A stretch of 12,309 nucleotides of DNA. Source: Christiangramia sp. (GTDB lineage Bacteria > Bacteroidota > Bacteroidia > Flavobacteriales > Flavobacteriaceae). Each line of letters begins with the position of its first letter. The first letter of the stretch is position 1. Location: contig JAHELO010000015.1 of NCBI GenBank assembly GCA_024644145.1, positions 1-12,309 on the forward strand, read 5' to 3'. The notes below the pieces were generated by a model, which did not search any database, was not told the DNA's origin, and saw only the letters and a list, made by a program, of their open reading frames with translations. Made by a program: the position numbers and the translations under genes. Positions 6,168 through 12,309 of this stretch are shown here, piece by piece.

Positions 6168-8699
6168 TTGAATACATTTACCCGTCTTACCATTTTTATG
6201 CTCCTTTCGGTGGCAATTTTAAGCTGTTCCCGAAAGAAAGACACCTTTATTAATCGCAACTATCACGCGATAACTTCAGAATACAATACACTTTACAACG
6301 GTCAGGTTGCTTTTGAACAGGGCCGGGAAGAGATCAATCAAAATTATACCGATAATTACTGGGATATCCTTCCGGTTGAAAGATTGGATGTTGACGATAA
6401 AATTCTCCTGCCAGACAGTGTGAGAAATCAGAATTTCGGTAAGGCTGAGGAAAAGGCAGTGAAAGCCATCCAGAAACATTCTATGCAAATTGGTGGGAAG
6501 GAGCGCAATCCACAGATGGATGAGGCTTATTTACTGCTGGGAAAAGCGAGGTATTTCGATCAGCGGTTCATTCCTGCACTAGATGCTTTTAACTATATTC
6601 TTTATAGATATCCTGCAAGCGATAATATTACTCATGCCCGTATCTGGCGAGAAAAGACCAATGTGCGGATAGGAAATGAAAAGTTAGCGATAAAGAATCT
6701 TAAAAAAATACTGGATTCAAATAAGCTTGAAGAGCAGGATGCAGCAGATGCGAATGCCGGCCTGGCCCAGGCTTATATTAATCTCAACGAAATAGATAGT
6801 GCAGTTGTACCATTGAAAAAGGCAGCAGATTTCACCGACATAAATGCTGAAAAGGGGCGCTATTTCTATATACTTGGTCAGCTTTATAACCAGCTGGGCC
6901 AAACTGCGGCAGCCAATACATCTTTTGATAAAGTTATAGACCTTCACCGAAAGTCGCCAAGGATCTATTATGTGAATGCTTACGTAGAGAAAGCGAGGAA
7001 TTTTGAATTCAATGCGGGGAATAACAGGTATTTGCTGGATCTCCTGACAGAGTTGGAAGAAGACAGGGAAAACAGGCCTTACCTGGATAAAATCTATTTT
7101 CAGTTGGCCGAATATTATCAGGAGGTTGATTCCATAGATCTGGCCATAGATTTTTATAATAAATCCTTGAGGTCACCTTCAAGCGATCTGTATCTAAAAT
7201 CTATTAATTATGAGATTCTGGCTAATATTAGTTTTGATCGTGCAAAATACCAGGATGCCGGAAAATACTATGACAGCACACTCACTTACATGTCTCAGGA
7301 TCTGCTGGAATACAGAACGATTAAAAAGAAAAGGACGAATCTTGACGATGTAATTAAATACGAGAAGATCGCAGAAGAGACAGACAGCATCTTAAATTTG
7401 GCGAACCTGCCCCAGGAAGATCAAATAGCCTATTTCACCAAACATACAGACGCTCTGAAAGCGAAGGCTAAAAAGGACCTGGAAGCCGGTGAATTACCGG
7501 TTTATACGGCTAATATTGGGCCTAAAAATAATTTTCCTTCGGCAAGTGTGCCACCGGCAGGAGAAGGAAATACGTTTTATTTTTATAATCCTCTTAGGGT
7601 GTCCCGTGGTGCCCAGGATTTCCTCCGGGTTTGGGGGAGCAGGGAATTAAAAGATAACTGGAGATGGGGCTCCACCGCTTTAAATCAAAGCTCTGTAAAT
7701 GCCCAGGAAACTCTCACGGAGATAAATTTTGAAAACGATCCATTGTATGATCCTATGACCTATGTGAGCCAGATCCCCGGTGAAAGGTCTATTTTGGATA
7801 GCCTGGCGGCCCAGCGTAATCTGGCTTATTTTCAGCTTGGGGTTATCTATAATGAGAATTATAAGGAGTATGATCTCGCAGCTGAGAGGTTGGAGTTTTT
7901 ACTTGAAAATGAACCCGAGGAAAGATTGATCCTGCCGGCCAAATACAATCTTTATAATATTTACGGGGCACAGGGGCAACTGAAGAAACAGGAATTGATA
8001 AGGAACGATATACTTCAAAATTATTCAGATTCCCGTTATGCTGCATTTATTAGGGATCCTGAGAGCCTGCAGAAAGATGAGAACAGTCCCGAGATCATTT
8101 ATAATAAGCTGTTTAAAAAATATGAACAACAGGATTATGATGAGGTTATTAATAAGGCGACTGAATATATCTCTCAATTCACCGGAGACCCGATAGTTCC
8201 TAAATTAGAACTGCTGAAGGCAAGAGCTACGGCGAGGTTACTTGGAGTTGATGCTTATGAACAGGCGCTTAATTACGTGGCGGTTACCTATCCCCAGAGT
8301 ATTGAAGGGAAAAAAGCGCAGAATATTATAAACACTTCTATACCTGAATTAAAAGGTCTGGAGTTTACCAGCGATAGCCTGCAAACCAGTTTTAAATTAA
8401 TCTATCCTATAGATAACATGGCCGCGAAAGAAGCGGAAGAATTAAAATCACAAATTGAAAAAGCAATATCAGAATTAGACTACAGAAATTTAAAAGTTTC
8501 AGTAGATGTCTATGATGTAGACCAGACATTTGTGGTTGTTCATGGACTTTCCAGTAAATCCAGAGCTCTGGGTTTTCAGGAGTTACTAAGAGAGAATAAA
8601 AATTATAAAATAAAAAGGGAAGCCTTTGTAATCTCGGCTGAAAATTATAGAATTGTACAAATTAAGAAAACTTTAAGAAGTTTTATGGACAATTACTAA
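6168..8699 (+). CDS. sprE: SprE/PorW-type TPR lipoprotein of gliding motility and type IX secretion
   Basis: An outer-membrane-associated lipoprotein of 843 residues. In Flavobacterium johnsoniae SprE, and in Porphyromonas PorW, it is needed for type IX secretion; SprE is also needed for gliding. Residues 1-19 form a lipoprotein signal with probable lipidated C20 (AILSC; Leu at -2 is unusual). The SRKK after C20 lacks the acidic Bacteroidota surface-export signal, so a periplasm-facing anchor is likely. The conserved N-terminus (NYHAITSEYNTLYNG, 31-45; DNYWDILPVER, 62-72) is typical of the family. TPR-like helical pairs lie at about 117-182, 192-260, 308-375 and 550-670. Between them is the family block FYFYNPLRVSRG (470-481) with DNWRW (496-500). 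A conserved C-terminal domain covers about 740-835. The start is TTG: the frame has a stop at 6147 and no ATG before M11, and starting at M11 would remove the basic signal n-region. Confidence 0.87.
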   Translation: MNTFTRLTIFMLLSVAILSCSRKKDTFINRNYHAITSEYNTLYNGQVAFEQGREEINQNYTDNYWDILPVERLDVDDKILLPDSVRNQNFGKAEEKAVKAIQKHSMQIGGKERNPQMDEAYLLLGKARYFDQRFIPALDAFNYILYRYPASDNITHARIWREKTNVRIGNEKLAIKNLKKILDSNKLEEQDAADANAGLAQAYINLNEIDSAVVPLKKAADFTDINAEKGRYFYILGQLYNQLGQTAAANTSFDKVIDLHRKSPRIYYVNAYVEKARNFEFNAGNNRYLLDLLTELEEDRENRPYLDKIYFQLAEYYQEVDSIDLAIDFYNKSLRSPSSDLYLKSINYEILANISFDRAKYQDAGKYYDSTLTYMSQDLLEYRTIKKKRTNLDDVIKYEKIAEETDSILNLANLPQEDQIAYFTKHTDALKAKAKKDLEAGELPVYTANIGPKNNFPSASVPPAGEGNTFYFYNPLRVSRGAQDFLRVWGSRELKDNWRWGSTALNQSSVNAQETLTEINFENDPLYDPMTYVSQIPGERSILDSLAAQRNLAYFQLGVIYNENYKEYDLAAERLEFLLENEPEERLILPAKYNLYNIYGAQGQLKKQELIRNDILQNYSDSRYAAFIRDPESLQKDENSPEIIYNKLFKKYEQQDYDEVINKATEYISQFTGDPIVPKLELLKARATARLLGVDAYEQALNYVAVTYPQSIEGKKAQNIINTSIPELKGLEFTSDSLQTSFKLIYPIDNMAAKEAEELKSQIEKAISELDYRNLKVSVDVYDVDQTFVVVHGLSSKSRALGFQELLRENKNYKIKREAFVISAENYRIVQIKKTLRSFMDNY

Positions 8700-8711
8700 A
8701 CCCTGCTAAGC

Positions 8712-9110
8712 ATGTTTTCCGACCCTAAAAAACCCAGATCTAATTCAAATCATAACGAACAAAATCGCATTGCTGCGGGAACGCTCATTACGGGTGATAT
8801 TTCAGGGAAAGGCTGTTTCAGGATTGAAGGGACCTTAGAAGGTAGCTTAAAAACTCCGGGGAAAGTGGTTATTAGTAAAGGGGGGCTTCTCACCGGTTCG
8901 CTGGAATGCAATAATGCTGATATTGAGGGTTCTTTCAAAGGGAAGTTGATAGTAAAAGAAGTGCTTACTTTAAGAAGCCCCGCTCATATTGAGGGTGAGG
9001 TAATAACCGGAAAACTTGCTGTAGAACCCGGCGCTGTTTTTAATGCCACTTGTGAAATGAATGGTGGTTTAAAACCACTACCAAAAAAGGATGAAAAAAG
9101 ATCAGCGTAA
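8712..9110 (+). CDS. Bactofilin (polymer-forming cytoskeletal protein)
   Basis: A 132-residue cytoplasmic protein of the bactofilin family. Bactofilins self-assemble without nucleotide into filaments used for cell shape, envelope growth or positioning of machines. The core, about residues 21-118, shows the repeating glycine/hydrophobic pattern of the right-handed beta-helix: AGTLITGDISGKG, FRIEGTLEGSLKTPGKVVIS, LLTGSLECNNADIEGSFKG, and so on. The disordered Lys/Asn-rich N-terminal tail (1-20) and basic C-terminal tail (119-132) are normal for the family. It begins 12 bases after the sprE-like stop, and its last 20 bases overlap the start of the AtpZ-like gene, so all three should be on one transcript. 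The tight linkage to sprE hints at a role in anchoring secretion or gliding machinery or shaping the envelope, but this is inference. Confidence 0.9.
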   Translation: MFSDPKKPRSNSNHNEQNRIAAGTLITGDISGKGCFRIEGTLEGSLKTPGKVVISKGGLLTGSLECNNADIEGSFKGKLIVKEVLTLRSPAHIEGEVITGKLAVEPGAVFNATCEMNGGLKPLPKKDEKRSA

Positions 9111-9306
9111 TAAATATCTGGGATTCGTTAATATTGCCTTTCAAATGGGTATTATTATAGCCGCGGGTGTTTTTGCGGGAATCTGGTTAGATGGTAAATT
9201 TCCGAACAAATATTCAGCATATACAATTTCTCTTTCCCTGCTGGGCGTTTTTATAGCTCTTTACCAGGTTTATAGAGCAGTAAAAGATTTGAACGAAGAC
9301 GAATAA
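9091..9306 (+). CDS. atpZ: AtpZ/AtpI-family small membrane protein
   Basis: A 71-residue inner-membrane protein with two membrane helices (about 11-29 and 40-62), the first Gly/Ala rich (QMGIIIAAGVFAGIWLDGKF), followed by a charged cytoplasmic tail. This pattern and its position ahead of the atp genes match the AtpZ/AtpI family. Members are linked to c-ring assembly and, in alkaliphilic Bacillus, to divalent-cation handling for the synthase. The ATG overlaps the bactofilin reading frame by 20 bases and is preceded by AAAAAAGG, so translational coupling is likely. The next gene starts directly after its stop codon. Assignment to AtpZ rather than another AtpI-like subgroup rests on length and helix pattern. 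Confidence 0.75.
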   Translation: MKKDQRNKYLGFVNIAFQMGIIIAAGVFAGIWLDGKFPNKYSAYTISLSLLGVFIALYQVYRAVKDLNEDE

Positions 9307-9690
9307 ATGCAATTAAAACTGATCTCTTTTTTAAAGACTTTCCTCCCATTTTCTATATTTCTACTGGCTATTCAGTTTGTTCTGGTAAACAAGGTTCTGG
9401 AACTGGAATTATATTACTCTACGCTTGCAATTTACAGCTTTCATATACTTGCGACTTTTCTCATCTACCTTTTTCTGGTCATTGTACACAGGTCTTTTTC
9501 AGATAAGACAGGGTTTGCCTTTATGGCCTGCAGCCTTTTAAAAATGCTTGCCGCAGTGCTCTTTCTACTGCCTATGATGCTCAATGATGTGGTAAAGCCG
9601 TTTCAGGCCCTAATGGCCTTTTTTATTCCTTATTTTTTGTTTCTTATTTTCGAAACCATATACGCGGTAAAGCTTATCAATACTAAATAA
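9307..9690 (+). CDS. Four-helix membrane protein in the AtpI position (probably DUF6168)
   Basis: A 127-residue hydrophobic protein with four likely membrane helices at about 9-30, 36-60, 69-92 and 98-122. Its ATG immediately follows the AtpZ-like stop codon with no intervening base, indicating translational coupling. I believe it belongs to DUF6168, a Bacteroidota family commonly beside ATP synthase genes, but that name is from memory. Size, helix number and location resemble AtpI, the accessory protein implicated in c-ring assembly elsewhere, with little sequence signature to prove homology. Lys98-Pro99 and the short basic loops suggest the N-terminus is cytoplasmic. It is followed by a 135-base gap containing the atpB promoter candidate. 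It may be an AtpI equivalent; no catalytic residues are visible. Confidence 0.6.
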   Translation: MQLKLISFLKTFLPFSIFLLAIQFVLVNKVLELELYYSTLAIYSFHILATFLIYLFLVIVHRSFSDKTGFAFMACSLLKMLAAVLFLLPMMLNDVVKPFQALMAFFIPYFLFLIFETIYAVKLINTK

Positions 9691-9752
9691 CTAACTGTAT
9701 TTCAGTAAAATCGTTAAAATTCCTGAAACCACTAAAAAATTATATCGGCTTC

Positions 9753-9782
9753 TTTCAGATAAAAATTAAAAGTATACCTTTG
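9753..9782 (+). promoter_or_regulatory. Candidate promoter of the atpB-E-F-H operon
   Basis: TACCTTTG at 9775-9782 matches TAnnTTTG exactly and is followed by C. TTTC at 9753-9756, 18 bases upstream, approximates the -33 element TTTG. Transcription would start near 9789, leaving a leader of about 37 bases before the atpB ATG. The position in the only sizeable gap of this cluster supports the call. Some transcription may also read through from the sprE unit. Confidence 0.55.
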
Positions 9783-9825
9783 CACGGAAATTTAGAGCCC
9801 ACAATTTTTAAGCAGAACAGGTACT

Positions 9826-10914
9826 ATGATAGCACATAAATCTTTTAAGATTATAGTGACGTTTACACTAGCCTTCGCCTTACTTCCTTTTGTAGCTTTC
9901 GCTTCAGCTGATCCGGCTGATAACGAAACCGAGGAAAAGTTTAATCCAACAGACATGATTCTTCACCATATTGGTGATTCTCATGGATGGCATTTCTTTG
10001 GATCTGGCGAAAATTCCTATACTTTACCATTACCTGTTATTTTATGGACAGACAATGGACTGGTAACTTTTATGTCCAGTGAATTTCATCATGATACCGA
10101 GGGGCATCATGTTGTGGAGAAAGACGGAATGAGATTCGTAAATCTTCATGAAGATATCTATATGTTGAACGAAGGAGCTGAGGCTGTTGAGTTCGATGCA
10201 GATCATCATCCATTGAATGCTTCAGAACCTATGGATTTTTCGATCACTAAGAATGTTGCTGCAATGTTCCTTACGGTGATCTTAATGTTATGGTTCTTCT
10301 TGGGACTTTCAAGCTTTCATAAAAAGAATGAAAAGGCACCTGCCGGGTTTAATAACCTGCTTGAGACTCTTGTTCTTTTCGTTAGAGACGAGATCGCAAA
10401 GCCACAGATTGGAGAAAAGAAGTATATGAAGTTTATGCCTTTTCTTCTAACTGTATTCTTCTTTATCTGGATCACGAACTTATTAGGATTACTACCGGGT
10501 GCGGCAAACGTAACCGGAAATATCGCTGTTACCGTTTCTCTTGGACTTTTCACCTTGGTGTTGATCATCCTGAATGGTAACAAAGATTACTGGAAACACG
10601 TATTCTGGATGCCGGGAATTCCTACTTTTGTTAAGCCAATTCTGGCTGTTGTAGAAGTTCTGGGTGTATTTATTAAACCTATTGCACTTATGATTCGTTT
10701 GTTTGCGAACATTACTGCAGGGCATATTATTATCCTGAGTTTACTTGGATTGATTTTTATTTTAGAAAGTGCCGGAGTTGCCGGGATTTCGGTTCCCTTC
10801 GCACTTTTCATTACAATATTGGAATTGCTGGTAGCATTCCTTCAAGCGTTTATTTTTACAATGCTGTCTGCCCTGTTTATCGGGATGGCAGTTGCGGAAC
10901 ATGAACATCATTAA
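9826..10914 (+). CDS. atpB: F1F0 ATP synthase subunit a, with cleavable signal and His-rich periplasmic domain
   Basis: The stator subunit that forms the two proton half-channels against the c-ring. Essential R291 lies in MIRLFANITAGH (289-300). H300 sits where E. coli has E219, and E333 where E. coli has H245, the swapped pair seen in mitochondria and many bacteria. Q340 in LQAFIF matches E. coli Q252. The spacings R291-H300 (9) and E333-Q340 (7) agree with E. coli. At 362 residues it is about 90 longer than E. coli's 271. The extra length is N-terminal: a signal peptide (1-28, likely cleaved after FASA) and about 110 periplasmic residues with eleven histidines (47, 48, 53, 56, 88, 89, 94, 95, 108, 127, 128) before the first channel helix at about 143-161. 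Such an extension is, as far as I recall, typical of Bacteroidota. The C-terminus is EHEHH. Confidence 0.95.
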   Translation: MIAHKSFKIIVTFTLAFALLPFVAFASADPADNETEEKFNPTDMILHHIGDSHGWHFFGSGENSYTLPLPVILWTDNGLVTFMSSEFHHDTEGHHVVEKDGMRFVNLHEDIYMLNEGAEAVEFDADHHPLNASEPMDFSITKNVAAMFLTVILMLWFFLGLSSFHKKNEKAPAGFNNLLETLVLFVRDEIAKPQIGEKKYMKFMPFLLTVFFFIWITNLLGLLPGAANVTGNIAVTVSLGLFTLVLIILNGNKDYWKHVFWMPGIPTFVKPILAVVEVLGVFIKPIALMIRLFANITAGHIIILSLLGLIFILESAGVAGISVPFALFITILELLVAFLQAFIFTMLSALFIGMAVAEHEHH

Positions 10915-10937
10915 TTTTAATTTTTAATTTATCTGTT

Positions 10938-11159
10938 ATGGAATTATTGTATGTAGGTCTTGCAGCTCTTGGAGCTGGTTTAGCAGTTGTTGGAGCCGCA
11001 ATTGGTGTGGGTAAAATTGGTGGTTCTGCTATGGACGCCATTGCTCGTCAGCCAGAAGCTTCAGGAAAGATTCAGACCGCAATGATTATTGCTGCTGCAC
11101 TTGTAGAAGGTGTTGCCCTTTTTGGGGTGGTTGCTGCTCTACTTGGTGTACTTAGATAA
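10938..11159 (+). CDS. atpE: F1F0 ATP synthase subunit c
   Basis: The 73-residue hairpin proteolipid that forms the rotor ring. Helix 1 carries the glycine repeat used for ring packing (G12, G14, G19, G23, G25, G28, G29). The cytoplasmic loop ARQPEA (36-41) is the conserved RQP contact to gamma/epsilon. Helix 2 carries the ion-binding carboxylate E57 in LVEGVALF. The residue after E57 is Gly, not the Ser/Thr of sodium rings, and V24 occupies the place of the sodium-ligating Gln of Ilyobacter tartaricus, so the ring should bind protons. It lies 23 bases after atpB behind an A/T-only leader without a Shine-Dalgarno site, and is followed by a strong hairpin. Ring stoichiometry cannot be read from the sequence. 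Confidence 0.96.
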   Translation: MELLYVGLAALGAGLAVVGAAIGVGKIGGSAMDAIARQPEASGKIQTAMIIAAALVEGVALFGVVAALLGVLR

Positions 11160-11174
11160 TCAAGAAAAAAAATG

Positions 11175-11206
11175 CTCTTCGCAACGGTTGGTTGCGAAGA
11201 GTTTTT
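11175..11206 (+). terminator. Intra-operon hairpin with T-tract between atpE and atpF
   Basis: The arms 11175-11185 (CTCTTCGCAAC) and 11191-11201 (GTTGCGAAGAG) pair perfectly over 11 base pairs around a 5-base loop (GGTTG). They are followed directly by TTTTT and preceded by an eight-base A run (11165-11172). This is the classic shape of an intrinsic terminator, 15 bases after the atpE stop. Because atpF follows 34 bases later with no convincing promoter between, it is probably a partial terminator or a 3'-end stabiliser that raises atpE over downstream subunits. Confidence 0.85.
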
Positions 11207-11240
11207 AAAGTGATGTTTAAACGATTTTTATTATAAAACT

Positions 11241-11735
11241 ATGGATTTAATAACTCCTGATTTTGGATTGTTCTTTTGGCAAACCATCGTGTTTCTAGTA
11301 TTGCTTCTTCTTATGGCAAAATTTGCCTGGAAGCCAATTCTTACTTCTGTAAGAAACCGTGAGGAATCTATTAATGATGCTTTGGCATCTGCAGAGAAGG
11401 CTCGTAAAGAGATGCAAAACTTAAAATCAGATAATGAGCAACTTCTTAAAGAGGCTCGTGCTGAAAGAGATGCAATTCTAAAAGAAGCCCGTGAGTTAAA
11501 AGAAAAGACCATTGCTTCTGCAACTGAAGAAGCTAAGGCTAAAGCAGACAAAGTTGTGGCAGATGCTAAGAAAAGCATCGAGCTGGAAAAACAATCTGCT
11601 ATGGCCGAATTAAAGAACCAGGTTGCAGAACTTTCAGTTGAGATCGCTGAAAAGATTGTTCGTAAGGAACTTTCTAGTAAAAATGAACAACACCAAATGA
11701 TCGAAAAGATGCTTGGTGATGCTAAGCTAAACTAA
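11241..11735 (+). CDS. atpF: F1F0 ATP synthase subunit b
   Basis: The 164-residue peripheral stalk subunit, which dimerises and ties subunit a to the F1 head. A single N-terminal membrane helix spans about residues 9-29 (FGLFFWQTIVFLVLLLLMAK), with the periplasmic MDLITPD in front and the conserved WKPI (30-33) at the membrane exit. The remainder is a long Ala/Glu/Lys-rich coiled coil (about 38-150), as expected, ending near the delta-binding C-terminus. Length is normal. It follows the atpE hairpin and precedes atpH by 3 bases. Only one b-type gene is seen, so the stalk is presumably a b2 homodimer. Confidence 0.94.
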   Translation: MDLITPDFGLFFWQTIVFLVLLLLMAKFAWKPILTSVRNREESINDALASAEKARKEMQNLKSDNEQLLKEARAERDAILKEARELKEKTIASATEEAKAKADKVVADAKKSIELEKQSAMAELKNQVAELSVEIAEKIVRKELSSKNEQHQMIEKMLGDAKLN

Positions 11736-11738
11736 GTT

Positions 11739-12293
11739 ATGAGAGGAACCAGAGCCGCACAACGATATGCAAAGGCAATCCTTTCTTTAGCAAAGGATAA
11801 AAATTCGGCGGAAGCTGTGAATATGGATATGCATTCAATTTCTAAAACTGTTCAAAACAGTAAGGATCTTGAGAATATGCTTACCAGTCCTGTTATTAAA
11901 GACAGCATTAAAAAAAGTGCTTTGTTGGAAATCTTCAAAGAACTTAATGCTATCAGTAAAGGTGCGATCGATATTCTTCTTGAAAATGGAAGAATAGGAA
12001 TTCTTCACCTTGTGGCAAGGCAGTACATCGTTTTGTTCAACGAACTTAATAATGTACAACAAGCAGTGGTAACTACTGCTATCCCTTTAGATGCTGCACT
12101 TGAAAAAGTGATCCTTGCGAAAGTTAAGGAGCTAACAGGATCTGAAGCCAGCCTTAAAAATGTGATCGATGATAGTATCATTGGCGGATTTGTATTGAGA
12201 GTAGGAGATTTGCAGTATGATGCAAGTGTTTCCAGAAATCTTAACAGGCTTAAAAGAGAATTAAAAGACAACACATACGTTTCAAAAATTTAA
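11739..12293 (+). CDS. atpH: F1F0 ATP synthase subunit delta
   Basis: A 184-residue cytoplasmic subunit (equivalent to mitochondrial OSCP) that links the b-stalk to the top of the alpha3beta3 head. The N-terminal helical domain opens with the family pattern TRAAQRYAKAILSLA (4-18). The C-terminal domain carries the delta signature region IIGGFVLRVGDLQYDASV (about 147-164), followed by a basic helix. Length is normal. The ATG is 3 bases after the atpF stop, indicating coupled expression. Sixteen bases remain after its stop before the window ends, and atpA is expected next as in the usual B-E-F-H-A-G order. Confidence 0.94.
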   Translation: MRGTRAAQRYAKAILSLAKDKNSAEAVNMDMHSISKTVQNSKDLENMLTSPVIKDSIKKSALLEIFKELNAISKGAIDILLENGRIGILHLVARQYIVLFNELNNVQQAVVTTAIPLDAALEKVILAKVKELTGSEASLKNVIDDSIIGGFVLRVGDLQYDASVSRNLNRLKRELKDNTYVSKI

Positions 12294-12309
12294 TTAAAAC
12301 CGGTACGCT

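Noticed and set aside
9700..9728. TTTCAG / CTGAAA inverted repeat upstream of atpB
   Set aside because: A 6-bp AT-rich stem, 17-base loop and no T-tract; likely chance in an AT-rich gap.
11207..11240. Separate promoter for atpF after the hairpin
   Set aside because: No TAnnTTTG or near match in the 34 bases; partial read-through from atpE is the simpler explanation.
11231..11578. A 115-residue open frame on the minus strand opposite atpF
   Set aside because: It lies antisense to a clearly real gene; its Ser/Ala/Leu-rich sequence is the mirror of the Ala/Glu/Lys coiled-coil codons. No start context or family resemblance.
1..12309. Mobile element, phage, CRISPR, toxin-antitoxin or defence system
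   Set aside because: No transposase, integrase, array repeat, terminal inverted repeats or abrupt composition change; gene content is ordinary flavobacterial core.

Overview
The window looks like chromosome from a marine-type member of the Flavobacteriaceae (Bacteroidota), similar in gene content to Gramella/Christiangramia or Salegentibacter. The basis is AT-rich coding sequence, several families confined to or typical of Bacteroidota (DUF6427, DUF4254, DUF5687, an SprE/PorW-type lipoprotein, signal-peptide-bearing AtpB), starts that mostly lack a Shine-Dalgarno sequence, and promoter candidates of the Bacteroidota TAnnTTTG type. The genus is inferred from memory of protein families, not from a search.

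Layout. 1-920: 3' part of a DUF6427 membrane protein whose start lies just outside the window. 1040-2719: a two-gene unit, DUF4254 protein plus a family 9 (heptosyltransferase-like) glycosyltransferase, probably envelope polysaccharide/LPS related. 2722-3771 (minus): a ferredoxin-NADP-reductase-like protein of the PaaE type, meeting the glycosyltransferase tail to tail with 2 bases between stop codons. 3867-6072: a two-gene ABC exporter (DUF5687 membrane subunit and ATPase). 6168-9690: sprE-like gliding/type IX secretion lipoprotein, bactofilin, AtpZ-like and DUF6168-like small membrane proteins, tightly packed. 9826-12293: atpB-atpE-atpF-atpH, the F0 sector plus delta subunit of the F1F0 ATP synthase, continuing out of the window (atpA expected next).

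Working together. The ATP synthase block codes for the membrane rotor and stator. A strong hairpin plus T-tract between atpE and atpF probably lets subunit c be made in excess over the downstream subunits. The c-subunit residues indicate a proton-driven enzyme. The AtpZ-like and DUF6168-like proteins occupy the slot that AtpZ/AtpI have in other bacteria. SprE would serve the type IX secretion system and gliding motility, and lies directly upstream of a bactofilin.

No gene-free stretch exceeds 135 bases. I found no tRNA, rRNA, CRISPR array, insertion sequence, prophage or defence system. This is mainly a conserved core region. I did not find a convincing undescribed system; the observations worth following are the atpE-atpF hairpin, the His-rich periplasmic domain of AtpB, the DUF6168-like protein in the AtpI position and the sprE-bactofilin-atp linkage.
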